DNA of 32,450 nt, from assembly GCA_009801015.1 (NCBI GenBank), contig VHZZ01007172.1, forward strand, positions 45,888 to 78,337, read 5' to 3'. The translations under genes and the position numbers were made by a program. Position 1 is the stretch's first letter. Each line of letters begins with the position of its first letter. Below, in pieces: positions 22,801 to 28,744 of the stretch. This DNA is from Silene noctiflora (taxonomy: Eukaryota; Streptophyta; Magnoliopsida; Caryophyllales; Caryophyllaceae). The notes beneath the pieces were generated by a model. That model was not told where the DNA came from. It worked only from the letters and a program-made list of their open reading frames with translations, and made no database searches.

Positions 22801-25800
22801 GATTATCAATATTTTCCTATCAGGACAAGAGTGGGATGGAAGACAACAGAGCAAATATTCTCGAAAAGGAAAAAAGGAAATTGAATGTTCAAGTCAACAA
22901 TAAGCATTTAAGACCAATCAGAGATGCATGCCCCCAATATAGATAAAAGTTTTCATACACAGTCTAAAGTGAAGCTTGCATGGGTTACGCAGAAGTAGCA
23001 GTTGTGACATAAACTTGAACCCAAAGGCTGTTCTACAATAAAGCTAATTTTAGAATTTAAAGGCAAACACAATTCATAGTTGCTCACCAAAAGCTTCCTT
23101 AGATGCGACTTGGCACTGACAAGTATGCTTGAAGTCGTAATATTCGTATTTTCAACACTGGAGGATTGTCCCAATAAGGATAGCACTGCATTCTATAGAA
23201 TGAAACAGTCAGAATGGTTACACTGAGTAGCAACAGAGTAGCTGGTATTTGAAAGCCACAAAAGCATACCTCATATCTACAAGCAACTTCATAGAAACGC
23301 AGGCGATGAAGAATATATGTTGCCAGTGCGGCAATATCATGCCGTTGTTTTTGCAACAGTAACTTTAGAAGCTGGTTATATCCCTCACTTATACTGGAGG
23401 GAACTGTTTCATCTTCACGAGGCCACCAACCTAACAGCCCTTCACACCCAACGGAGTATCGAGTCGCTTGTTCAATAACTCCAAGAAGCATTAAGGTAAC
23501 CGTAGAACTATTCAGCTCCTTGCTAAGAAGGGCCAGCTGTTTCATTCCTCCCCCGTTCACGTAATAAAAACAGCTCTCTTTTCCCGAGCATATTATCAGA
23601 GCTAAACTTAGCCAAAGAAGTACATTATCACTCTGGAAATGCAATAAATGAGCATAGAGATTAATAAGTCAGCGACTCAGCATAGATAATCATCATGAGC
23701 TAGTACATAGTGATACAGGTCCAAGGGAAACTTTTTGACAAGTAAAAGAATTCAATAAGAGGCCCCAAGGCAGTGACGCCCTCATACAAAAAGACAGCAA
23801 GGGAGTAACACACGAAAAAAAAAACCATGGGGGTGACAACCATATAGTAAAGGAGAAATGGATAGTTGTGCTCTCATACCATCATGGACAATTTATCCAC
23901 AAAAGGCAGGACAAGTTCCAATGTGAGTAAACACATGGCTCTAGAAATAAAGTAGTTTCAAAAGGTGACTCTTGAAGTCTTGAAGTCAGCATCATAAAAA
24001 ATATGATAATTTTTCAATTCAATTGCACCACCAAATAACCAAACGAACCATCAAGACTAATTTTTTAATTAATGTTTTTTATGACTTGTGTAATCTCTCT
24101 AAACCAATAGAACTTTAGTAGAAAAATCCACATTACATTGATTCTTTGCTCACCCCTAAAATGACCTAACCCAAAGGGGAAGGGACGGGGATTAGGGATG
24201 TCAGCGGGGCGGGTATAAATGGGTACCGTCCCGCACCCGCCCCAGTTCGGGCGGGTATGGGTACAGCTTTCACGGGTGGTGGGGCGGGTATGGGTACAAA
24301 AATTCCACCCACCATGGGTGGTGAGGCGGGGATGGGTTTTACGTCATATCCACCAAATACCCGCCTACCCGCCAATTATTAAAATAAATCTACATATTAT
24401 TATTACTTTTTATAATGTTCTTTATTAATTTTATTGAAAATCTTAAACTAGGATTATAAATATGAAAAATTACGGAAATTCATAGTTGATTAAACCACAT
24501 TTTATTTAAAAAGGTATCGACAAAAATTATAACATATGTGGTTGGTTGGTAAACGGGGCGGGTACGGGTCTAGATGTTCACTTGGTGGGGCGGGTACAGG
24601 TATGGAAACTTGTACCTGCCATGGGTGGTGGGGCGGGTACGGGTACGGGGGAGCCTATATCCACCACTGCCCCGCCCTAATGACATCCCTAACAGGGATG
24701 CAAAGGACCATTACGGCATTGACGAATGCTCTGAAGAGTTTTCGGATAAGACAATTTTTCAAAGAGCAGTTAAACACTAGTCTAACACAATAACAAAGAA
24801 TGTGAACACGATTCTATCTTAAACGTTAAATTTGCTTTTTGGCTTTTCACTACAAAGAACCTTGTGTCTATTTTAAAACTTTCAGCATCCATAGCATCAA
24901 AAAGAAAAGGGCTTACCCGTGATAAATGGGGAAGTCCAACAAGTGAGCAATCTTTATTGAATTGAAAGTTCTGGAAGAACATGTTTACTAACTCTTTAGA
25001 AGTGGGTAAATCGGATTCACACTCAACATGGCACTCTGCAAAAAAGTTGCCAAGTATATCCCCGGCATCCAAATACTTTTTACAAATATCAAGAAGACTC
25101 CTTTTACCATCCGAGAAAACAAGAAGAGGCTCTTTTACATCAGTTGAGCCACCCAAATTTAACGGTTGCAAGCTGAATCCAGCGCTAGCTAAGTCATTCG
25201 TGAAGAAAGAAGCAGCTGTTGAAGTTACTATTGTCATTACCTCATAACCGAGATCGCTACAATTTTTAATGCTCAACATCCTAAATATGAGTTGCAGAAA
25301 CTCGCGTATCTGTACAGAAATGTTAATTGAAGGAAGCACCAATGATAACGCCTTTAGTGAAGTTATTGATTCTTCTAGTCTAAGACGTCTTGAATGTAAT
25401 AGAGGTGGCAGGTCCTCAAGGTTTGCCTCAGAAGCAGCAACAAGATTTGCTAAAGAGCTATCGGAATCAAACTCAACATTGAATTGCCCCAGATCTTCTG
25501 CTGTGTTTCCATATACAACTAAGCTTAGGCTGCGGTAACTACCCCGAACAACCAAATGATTAGTCACAACAGCCTGCAAAATTTACCACATCAGTCAAAG
25601 AACAGAAGGAACACACAACAACAGAGCCTTAGTCCCAAAATGAATTGGGGTTGGCTAACATGAATCGTCATTTGAAACCGTCCAGGGCAGCCACTAGGGC
25701 TCGATAATATATGGAGATAATATCCAAAAACAAAGGTTACAAAAAATCAAAAAAATAGTAGCTCCAGATATTTTCATATTGAAGTAACAAGCCAACAATC

Positions 25801-28437
25801 TCAAACATGTATACAAAGTAGTTAAACAAGCTCTTATATTATAGTAGCTTTCGAACTACCCAGTTATCATTAAACTCGTCTTTAATGAACAAGTCAGGTC
25901 AATTCCAAAGTTTGCCAGCCTTTCTGTGCAGGGGAAACTGTTCCACAACTAGTGTAATACTTGTGTTAGTTGGCACTATCACTAAGCTGCAGCACTAATG
26001 ACAAATGGCTAAGCACCCTACTTGTCCCTAGGTAAGTGAAATTTCGATGGGAAGTTAACCCTGTCAATGTCAACCAAAGAAATTCAGGATACTAATCTGA
26101 GCTGAAAAAATGAATTCACTTCTCATGAAAAACATTACAGAAAAATTTACTTCCTACATGAATCACTAAAAGTCTAATACGTTATTCAAAGATTCGCTAT
26201 TCACTGCTAACAAGATGATAAAAAGGTCAAAAATGCTCATTAAATTGTCTATGCTTCTTTCCAATTGTGAAGAACCACATTCACCACATTTCATCAAGAG
26301 TATAACAGACACCATCTCATTTATGTAATCACATAAATCTAATCAACTCATCCAGCCACTCCAAAATATTGGGAGCTTCTTTTGTGGCGCAAAGTAAGAT
26401 GATGTTGGTATGTGTAATCTTCAATAAAAGCACATACTTCATCTTACGGACAAATATTACAAGAAAAAGTCAATGATGACTACCTCAACTTCAAGCATAT
26501 TTGAAGACGAATGTGAATATAGAAATGGTTGGCAAAGACGCCTAAATCTTGCTTCACCTTCACACTGAACAAAGACCTCCAAAGCAAATGACGGAGGTGA
26601 TGTAGCCCTGTACGAGATCACGATAAAGATAGTGACGCTAGAGGATATGTATCCCGCCAATAAAAACAGATGATACAGGAAATGTTAACTGAATGTCTAT
26701 CAATCATCATGGGTAAATTCTCTATCAAGGTATGAAACCAAAACCAAATGCATAAGGGCAGCCCGGTACAGTGTCCCCGCTAGGCGAGGGTCCGGGGAAG
26801 GGCCCCACCACAAGGGTGTAATTGGGGCAAGCCTTCCCTTGCCATTTTGGCAAGAGGCCGCTCCAAGGACTTGAACCCGTGACCTCACGGTCACAAAGCA
26901 ACACCATAACCGGTGCGCCAAGGCTCCCCTTCCAAAACCAAATGCATACTCTGAAGAAAATACTAATAGCACTGAGATTTGGCTACTACGAGGATCTTTT
27001 GCATGAACCACTTATGATAAATCCAAAATTTATATATCATATATGAGAAGCACAATGAGAAAAACTACAACCGCAAAAAGAAAGAAGCATGACAGCTTTT
27101 CTTAGAACGCTTAACAGCCACTGAGCAAGGATCCTCTAGAATTCTAGGCCTACCATGCTTTACATCGATAGAAAACATATTTTTCCAACAAATTATTTCT
27201 GTATTTTCTATATGCACATCTAAGGGTAACAAATTCCTTTCCTGAACTTACTTCACTTACTAGAGTGTACCGCCAGGGTATTGCATCTCCATTTCTCTCT
27301 TAATTCTGACTTTGATCATCACATTTATTTTGCCTAAATGTGGTCACAATACCTTCAAGCGGTATTGAATCCCAAGTTTAATATCATGCGTAAAACGGCC
27401 TAACGTGACATTATCCGCCAAAACATAATAGAATACACTTTTTATGAAGAATAACTGAAACCTAAGCAATCCTTGTACAGTAATAGGTTACCGGATTCGC
27501 TCAGTTACCTACTCGATTCACACGAAATTACGAATCCAAATTACATTGAATTATGGTGTTTGGTTATAATTTTACTGAATTATGCTCTAGTTTGAATGGG
27601 TATTACGAATCCGAATCAATCATATAACAAGTCTGGTAACCCTCTAATGACCAGAGGTCTTACACAGTTCCACTAACATAAGCCTAGACCGAAAACTCTT
27701 AAATAGAACAATCGTAAGCTTACTTTAACCCAAATTCAATGCCAAACGTACCCCCCTTAGCTACTTGCCTAATTCCAAAACCAGTCTGATCCCTGATTTA
27801 AACTACATAACATACATTGGCGTAAAACGGTTCTTCTCTAATCAGTTTACTGATCCCAGCTCTAATCCACTTACCAATTACTCATGCATACTCCCTCCGT
27901 CCCAATCATTTGTTTACCTGTTATATTCTTTGTGAGGGGTATTTTAATCAAATGATTAGGACGGAATAAGTATAAGTATATATAATAAAGTAGCAATCAC
28001 AAACACCTCAACCAATCCCGAGCAAATAATACTCAAATTCTTTAAGAAACACCCTACATTGTAGTAACCAAGTAACGACTAATCCGAAAACCCTAAATTA
28101 TTAATCTACACACTGCAAAACAATAAAAAAGTAACAGAAGAAGAACAAGTGATAGGAAATTAACATTAACATACCCAACAAGAGCAACCGACGATGACGT
28201 CGACGAAGCATTTTGCTCCAGAAACTCACACGCAGTAATCACTATCGACTCCGCAAACGTAACCTAAAATACAAGATACAAAATCAATTATACAATAATC
28301 TAATCATGAGACTGTCTCATACGATAATTATGATTGATCATCAATGCAAATTGAAGTAATACCTCGTCGACGTATTCGTCGAGTTGAGGGTGGACGAAGG
28401 TTTGAGAAAAGAGGACACAGGGTTCGGGTCGGCCCAT
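3799..28437 (-). CDS. VIR: VIRILIZER homolog, m6A writer complex scaffold (28 coding exons, 2154 aa)
   Basis: Whole coding span on the minus strand; exons are listed separately. Known role: VIR is a nuclear scaffold of the mRNA m6A methyltransferase complex with MTA, MTB, FIP37 and HAKAI. Seen here: the first residues MGRPEPCVLFSQTFVHPQLD and the VIR N-terminal domain (about residues 1-270) match plant VIR. A long helical, armadillo-like middle follows (about 300-1440). Next come two related HVD[DE] motifs (1573-1588 and 1608-1623), an acidic DLQGIDIVFD motif (1677-1686), a Pro/Gln-rich tail (exon 26), and a conserved C-terminus containing LSDRDKLCQLLEQHPKL and ending in LGQL. All 27 introns are GT-AG, and phases agree at every junction, summing to 6,465 nt. 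Length is close to Arabidopsis VIR (about 2,140 aa). The start is the only Met fitting the conserved N-terminus. Not confirmed by transcripts; small boundary errors are possible. Confidence 0.95.
3820..5002 (-). other. Rest of VIR intron 27, with an unexplained purine-rich block
   Basis: From about 4430 to 4860 the sequence is purine-rich and GC-richer than its surroundings, with overlapping open frames of 75 codons (plus) and 104 codons (minus). Neither resembles a protein I know. It may be a captured fragment or part of an undelimited element. The remainder is ordinary AT-rich intron. Confidence 0.4.
5011..5619. mobile_element. Non-autonomous hAT-like element with GACCCG subterminal arrays, VIR intron 27
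   Basis: Ends TAGACCTGTCAAA and TTTGACAGGTCTA are perfect inverted repeats of 13 bp. Flanking 8-mers gcagcatt (5003-5010) and gctgcatt (5620-5627) differ once, as in hAT target sites. Dense GACCCG/ACCCGAC units fill the first 150 and last 130 bp around an AT-rich core. 609 bp; no transposase. Confidence 0.82.
5875..5946 (-). CDS. VIR: VIR exon 27 (residues 2125-2148)
   Basis: 72 nt, phase 0; acceptor GACAG, donor GTTCGC. Encodes SLLSDRDKLCQLLEQHPK then LMQMLQ, nearly identical to the Arabidopsis C-terminus. Confidence 0.94.
6041..6748 (-). CDS. VIR: VIR exon 26, Pro/Gln-rich tail (residues 1889-2124)
   Basis: 708 nt, phase 0; acceptor TTGCAG, donor GTTTGG. Low-complexity, rich in Pro, Gln, Ser and His, with LRPPVQISHQAEQ and ending YFSSPEAIQ, as in plant VIR. 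The open frame on the opposite strand here is a composition shadow. Confidence 0.94.
6749..7101 (-). other. VIR intron 25
   Basis: 353-bp intron between the two large C-terminal exons; no recognisable element. Confidence 0.75.
7102..8442 (-). CDS. VIR: VIR exon 25 (residues 1442-1888)
   Basis: The largest exon, 1,341 nt, phase 0; acceptor TTGCAG, donor GTAAGT. It leaves the helical region (FQWECPENL, KRKISA) for a disordered one. It carries SRRDSFRQRKPN, the paired motifs SRPASMHVDDYIARER and GRPPSIHVDEFMARQR, an Asn run (1648-1660), DLQGIDIVFD, and an NQPPLPPTPPPPTISP proline stretch. These features all have counterparts in Arabidopsis VIR except the Asn run. Confidence 0.95.
8544..8742 (-). 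CDS. VIR: VIR exon 24 (residues 1375-1441)
   Basis: 199 nt, entering phase 2, leaving phase 0; donor GTATGT. Encodes FALSSLSGEGIDALKYFFGL to EATVHP. Acceptor GACAG at 8743-8744 was chosen; a better-looking AG 17 nt upstream would give an immediate stop. Confidence 0.88.
9040..9091. repeat. 26-bp tandem duplication next to the foldback element
   Basis: Two copies of AAGTTGCTGGCATTGGAT followed by CTTCATGC or CCTCATGC lie directly left of the Mutator-like element. The second copy supplies its target site. Confidence 0.8.
9092..9661. mobile_element. Mutator-like foldback MITE, VIR intron 23
   Basis: Arms of about 130 bp (9092-9222 and 9531-9661) are inverted copies differing at only a few positions, starting CCGCGAAAGTGG and CCGTGAAAGTGG. 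The 9-bp flanks atcctcatg (9083-9091) and atgctcatg (9662-9670) differ at one base, fitting a Mutator-type target duplication. The core is AT-rich with no transposase. Transcribed within VIR pre-mRNA, the arms could pair into a long hairpin. Confidence 0.85.
10180..10496 (-). CDS. VIR: VIR exon 23 (residues 1270-1374)
   Basis: 317 nt ending in phase 2; acceptor TTCAG, donor GTAAAC. Begins VLPVGKELLACLAIFNGL and ends near IRFCMDGK, as in plant VIR. Confidence 0.92.
10658..10721 (-). CDS. VIR: VIR exon 22 (residues 1248-1269)
   Basis: 64 nt, entering phase 2, leaving phase 0; acceptor CTGCAG, donor GTGTCA. Encodes QEYFSTEDCAKILYYAFRF and CQ, aligning with the DCALIFPFVLKFCQ segment. Too short to be seen as an ORF. 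Confidence 0.88.
10722..11810 (-). other. VIR intron 21
   Basis: 1,089-bp AT-rich intron. I found no element with paired ends and no RNA gene. Confidence 0.6.
11811..12013 (-). CDS. VIR: VIR exon 21 (residues 1181-1247)
   Basis: 203 nt ending in phase 2; acceptor CACCAG. Encodes PLLLKDGAVPMLIEVLGRID to the LRSLSLLCDTQ region. Donor GTTAGT was chosen because it leaves phase 2, as exon 22 needs, and keeps the spacing seen in Arabidopsis VIR. Confidence 0.85.
12096..12149 (-). CDS. VIR: VIR exon 20 (residues 1163-1180)
   Basis: A 54-nt micro-exon, phase 0; acceptor TGCAG, donor GTAATC. Encodes GYKLLNFLSCVLEHPLAK, matching the YLNFLASLLEHPHAK segment of Arabidopsis VIR. Confidence 0.9.
12284..12439 (-). 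CDS. VIR: VIR exon 19 (residues 1111-1162)
   Basis: 156 nt, phase 0; acceptor CTCCAG, donor GTTGTT (weak). Encodes TLVVIQDMLRIFILRTARQN to EIDTYK. Confidence 0.9.
12586..12801 (-). CDS. VIR: VIR exon 18 (residues 1039-1110)
   Basis: 216 nt, phase 0; acceptor TATTAG, donor GTATGT. Encodes IDLLPEEGIWHWKNGLPLLT to AELVLHYAVS, matching DILPEEGVWFWKSGMPLL of Arabidopsis. Confidence 0.92.
12802..13557 (-). other. Rest of VIR intron 17, with a palindrome
   Basis: No coding region. It holds a perfect 18-bp palindrome atcacgacatgtcgtgat (13191-13208) and a nearby pair CGGCTTCAACCCA / TGGGTTGTGTTTAAGCCG (13129-13180) that can form a stem. Probably part of an undelimited repeat. Confidence 0.5.
13560..13787. 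mobile_element. Stowaway-like MITE, VIR intron 17
   Basis: Starts CTCACTCCGATCCACACCAA and ends TTGGTGTGGATCGGAGGGAG, nearly perfect inverted ends, flanked by TA at 13558-13559 and 13788-13789. 228 bp. Confidence 0.8.
14046..14262 (-). CDS. VIR: VIR exon 17 (residues 966-1038)
   Basis: 217 nt, entering phase 2, leaving phase 0; acceptor TTGCAG, donor GTATGA. Encodes PKLAACAVDLSLSYPDSALS to LGPMETCSMLSLL. Confidence 0.93.
14348..14415 (-). CDS. VIR: VIR exon 16 (residues 944-965)
   Basis: 68 nt ending in phase 2; acceptor TGTAG, donor GTAATA. Encodes GAKEQYRNTKLMNVLLQLHR and EI; matches the plant VIR segment KEQYRNTKLM. Confidence 0.91.
14833..14914. mobile_element. Decayed Stowaway-like element, VIR intron 15
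   Basis: A TA followed by CTCCCTTTTTTATT, and an end GAATGAAGAGAG followed by TG, resemble worn Stowaway ends. No strong inverted pairing remains. Confidence 0.35.
14949..15082 (-). CDS. VIR: VIR exon 15 (residues 899-943)
   Basis: 134 nt, entering phase 1, leaving phase 0; acceptor AAACAG, donor GTTGCT. Encodes the split Asp then YLVDDGLDCSSTSDLVLERN to LLQRLK. Confidence 0.92.
15841..16493. mobile_element. Non-autonomous hAT-like element, VIR intron 14
   Basis: Ends CTATGGTGCTCGGACTCG and CGAGTCCGAGTATCATAG form an 18-bp terminal inverted repeat with 2 mismatches. Perfect 8-bp duplication caaaggac at 15833-15840 and 16494-16501. GGACACGG units recur near both ends. 653 bp; I see no transposase coding. 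A GC-richer stretch near 16260-16430 could be captured sequence. Confidence 0.87.
16664..16763 (-). CDS. VIR: VIR exon 14 (residues 866-898)
   Basis: 100 nt ending in phase 1; acceptor CACAG-type (GACACAGGAC), donor GTAATG. Encodes DIVTSLYEEGAMTIIYVILV, then NCRLMLERSSNNY, a conserved VIR segment. Confidence 0.92.
16764..17884 (-). other. Rest of VIR intron 13
   Basis: Intron sequence with no coding region or element that I can delimit. Confidence 0.6.
17893..18061. mobile_element. hAT-like MITE (CAGGGTTACC ends), VIR intron 13
   Basis: Begins CAGGGTTACCTAATTCG and ends CGAATTAGGTAACCCTG, a 17-bp perfect terminal inverted repeat. Perfect 8-bp target duplication gtgctaag at 17885-17892 and 18062-18069. 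169 bp with an AT-rich core rich in AATTCG. CAGGG ends and an 8-bp site are typical of hAT. Confidence 0.88.
18225..18703 (-). CDS. VIR: VIR exon 13 (residues 706-865)
   Basis: 479 nt, entering phase 1, leaving phase 0; donor GTATGG. Includes TPLNLAIFHAAAELCEVIV and the strongly conserved block SNRKDAPTRLLEWIDAGVVY. Ends ILAHIAENS. Confidence 0.94.
18793..18859 (-). CDS. VIR: VIR exon 12 (residues 684-705)
   Basis: 67 nt ending in phase 1; acceptor TTACAG, donor GTAATC. Encodes AIKILIEALHSAKELEPVTL and SS, matching LIEAFHSAKD of Arabidopsis VIR. Confidence 0.9.
18860..19287 (-). other. VIR intron 11
   Basis: 428-bp AT-rich intron; I see no element with clear ends. Confidence 0.7.
19288..19336 (-). 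CDS. VIR: VIR exon 11 (residues 667-683)
   Basis: A 49-nt mini-exon between acceptor GTGCAG and donor GTATGA. Encodes SDCGRQALLAFAHFPE after the split Arg; matches the plant VIR segment SDCGREALL. It restores phase 0. Confidence 0.92.
19474..19775. repeat. Diverged tandem duplication, 156-bp unit, VIR intron 10
   Basis: Copies begin at 19474 and 19630, both opening GGGACACAAATAAAAACTCC and sharing GTACAATAGTGTGTCGATAA and CTCCTGTTATATAG. Scattered mismatches and small indels separate them. Confidence 0.85.
20336..20560. repeat. Diverged tandem duplication, 117-bp unit, VIR intron 10
   Basis: CCCATTTATCCACAAGTTAAG-like sequence at 20349 recurs at 20466, followed in both by a GAGAGATTAGAG segment, CCTCTGC and GAATATTAAGA. 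More diverged than the 156-bp duplication 700 bp away. Confidence 0.75.
20772..20857 (-). CDS. VIR: VIR exon 10 (residues 639-666)
   Basis: 86 nt ending in phase 2; acceptor CTCAG, donor GTACGT. Encodes VSGLDRLLTSTPSSEEFLWV and LWELCDLS. Confidence 0.92.
20992..21167 (-). CDS. VIR: VIR exon 9 (residues 580-638)
   Basis: 176 nt, entering phase 1, leaving phase 0; acceptor TTCCAG. Encodes GLIFLLQHPDLSSAMIHAFK to EMHLRV. The donor is read as GTTAGT, which keeps the Arabidopsis spacing HLxxVxxxDRLL; a GTGGTT donor 3 nt earlier would delete one Val. Confidence 0.88.
21256..21397 (-). CDS. VIR: VIR exon 8 (residues 533-579)
   Basis: 142 nt ending in phase 1; acceptor TGTAG, donor GTCATT (weak). 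Encodes ERGFLPLSVALISSSELRTE to MFSLMFCRT. Confidence 0.91.
21626..21808 (-). CDS. VIR: VIR exon 7 (residues 472-532)
   Basis: 183 nt, phase 0; acceptor TTGCAG, donor GTAATT. Encodes KLMNMSGWVDDPSPVAGAFR to DAKLLSLLK, matching the plant VIR segment with EDPSP and LLALLK. Confidence 0.92.
21989..22428. mobile_element. Probable MITE, partly tandemly duplicated, VIR intron 6
   Basis: The left end GGAGTCGTTTGGTT and right end AACCAAACACCCCC are inverted relatives, with TA outside each. Inside, a unit of about 160-165 bp recurs (about 22141-22300 and 22301-22465), sharing TTCCAAAATAA, CAACCAAACACC and TTGCTTGTTTACATGAA. The second copy runs just past the right end, so the history is composite. 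Confidence 0.5.
22491..22749. mobile_element. Tourist-like (PIF/Harbinger) MITE, VIR intron 6
   Basis: Ends GGCCTTGTTTGGATAG and CCATCCAAACAAGTCC form the terminal inverted repeat, flanked by TTA at 22488-22490 and 22750-22752. The interior is G-rich then C-rich (including a G10-11 run near 22530) and can fold back. 259 bp. Open frames here are composition artefacts. Confidence 0.75.
23088..23192 (-). CDS. VIR: VIR exon 6 (residues 437-471)
   Basis: 105 nt, phase 0; acceptor TATAG, donor GTGAGC. Encodes NAVLSLLGQ to SHLRKLL. A second AG 7 nt inside the exon would break the frame, so the outer AG was chosen. Confidence 0.88.
23270..23632 (-). CDS. VIR: VIR exon 5 (residues 316-436)
   Basis: 363 nt, phase 0 at both ends; acceptor TTCCAG, donor GTATGC. 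Encodes SDNVLLWLSLALIICSGKES through a conserved GCEGLLGWWP motif to FYEVACRYE. Helical repeat region. Confidence 0.93.
24193..24691. mobile_element. Non-autonomous hAT-like element with CG-rich subterminal repeats, VIR intron 4
   Basis: Terminal inverted repeat TAGGGATGTCA / TGACATCCCTA. The 8-bp flanks are acggggat (24185-24192) and acagggat (24692-24699), one mismatch, as expected for hAT. Many GGGCGGGTA/GGGTACGGG units lie just inside both ends around an AT-rich core (24380-24540). No transposase; about 499 bp. The two short open frames near each end are repeats, not genes. Confidence 0.8.
24917..25573 (-). CDS. VIR: VIR exon 4 (residues 97-315)
   Basis: 657 nt, phase 0 at both ends; acceptor TTGCAG, donor GTAAGC. 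Begins AVVTNHLVVRGSYRSLSLVV and completes the N-terminal domain, then enters the helical region, ending GLPHLSR. Reading on past the donor adds intronic codons with no VIR similarity. Confidence 0.94.
25611..25690. repeat. Dispersed-repeat (SINE-tail-like) fragment in VIR intron 3
   Basis: An ACA-rich lead-in followed by GAGCCTTAGTCCCAAAATGA and GGGGTTGGCTAACATGAATC resembles a dispersed sequence I recall from many plant genomes. No target duplication identified; family name uncertain. Confidence 0.4.
25691..26483 (-). other. Rest of VIR intron 3
   Basis: AT-rich intron sequence; I see no coding region, RNA gene or delimitable element in it. Confidence 0.6.
26484..26607 (-). CDS. VIR: VIR exon 3 (residues 55-96)
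   Basis: 124 nt between acceptor TACAG and donor GTAGTC, entering in phase 2 and leaving in phase 0. Encodes ATSPPSFALEVFVQCEGEA and the FRRLCQPFLYSH segment, nearly identical to Arabidopsis VIR. Confidence 0.93.
26755..26931 (-). mobile_element. Au-type SINE in VIR intron 2
   Basis: On the minus strand the element starts GGGGAGCCTTGGCGCACCGG. It has a pol III box A (TGGCGCACCGGTTA, 26920-26907) and box B (GGTTCAAGTCC, 26877-26867), then the Au SINE body (CCAAAATGGCAAGGGAAGGC, GTGGGGCCCTTCCCCGG). It is flanked by a perfect 17-bp direct repeat, ccaaaaccaaatgcata, at 26738-26754 and 26932-26948. About 177 bp, same orientation as VIR. The intact duplication points to a fairly recent insertion. 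Confidence 0.92.
27483..27644. mobile_element. Second copy of the GGGTTACC hAT-like family, VIR intron 2
   Basis: The core (27550-27590) is the reverse complement of the core of the element at 17893-18061, including GGTGTTTGGTTATAATTTTA. Ends are AGGTTACCGGATTCG and GGTAACCCTC. I found no convincing target duplication, so the borders are approximate and the copy is probably older. Confidence 0.6.
27891..27970. mobile_element. Stowaway-like MITE in VIR intron 2
   Basis: Starts CTCCCTCCGTCCCAATCATT and ends AATGATTAGGACGGAATAAG, flanked by TA at 27889-27890 and 27971-27972. The terminal inverted repeats and TA target site fit Stowaway (Tc1/mariner). 80 bp. Confidence 0.75.
28175..28263 (-). 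CDS. VIR: VIR exon 2 (residues 26-54)
   Basis: Acceptor TTTTAG, donor GTATGT; 89 nt ending in phase 2. Encodes VTFAESIVITACEFLEQNAS and a short Ser-rich stretch of the VIR N-terminal domain. Intron 1 is only 99 bp. Confidence 0.92.
28264..28362 (-). other. VIR intron 1
   Basis: 99-bp GT-AG intron, AT-rich, without a recognisable insertion. Confidence 0.85.
28363..28437 (-). CDS. VIR: VIR exon 1 (residues 1-25)
   Basis: Start codon ATG at 28437-28435, then 25 codons ending in EYVDE before donor GTATTA. Phase 0. The encoded start MGRPEPCVLF is diagnostic of plant VIR. Confidence 0.93.
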
Positions 28438-28620
28438 GGGTAAACGGGTAGGGTTTATGAGTTTCGGAGCATATAAGATTAAGCAAGAGAGGGAGGGAGG
28501 GAGGGAGGGAGGAAGGAAGGAAGGAAGGAAGAAGGTGGTACGGAAATTAGGGTTTAGAGGTGGAATTGGGGGTTTTAGAAGGTTGTTATGTGGTGTTCGA
28601 TAGGGAATTAGGGATGAAGA
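28438..28620 (-). promoter_or_regulatory. VIR 5' leader/proximal promoter with CT-rich tract and telo-boxes
   Basis: Upstream of the VIR ATG the transcribed strand has a CCT/CTTC-rich microsatellite (28488-28532). An AAACCCTAA telo-box lies at 28547-28555 and a related AAACCCTA at 28449-28457. Both features are common in 5' leaders of broadly expressed plant housekeeping genes. The start of transcription is not determined. Confidence 0.5.
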
Positions 28621-28744
28621 ATAGGGAGGAGATGTATGTTTAACAAATTAACAACCGTCCCTTGCTTCCACCGCTCCAAGCCCTCCAACCAAATAACTAT
28701 AACTATAACTATATTAGTGTTTCTATATTCACAAATTCTCATTG

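Noticed and set aside
22488-22884. Several 60-91 codon open frames on both strands
   Set aside because: They fall in the G/C-skewed Tourist-like element and its flank; low-complexity translations only.
24166-24793. Open frames of 68-85 codons rich in Gly, Pro and Val
   Set aside because: They translate the CG-rich subterminal repeats of the hAT-like element.
26860-26930. tRNA-like sequence with box A and box B on the minus strand
   Set aside because: It is the head of the Au SINE, followed by the SINE body and flanked by a target duplication; no tRNA cloverleaf or anticodon arm is evident.
28488-28532. GGGA/GGAA repeat as a possible tandem-repeat array
   Set aside because: A simple microsatellite in the VIR 5' leader; no unit or spacer structure as in CRISPR.
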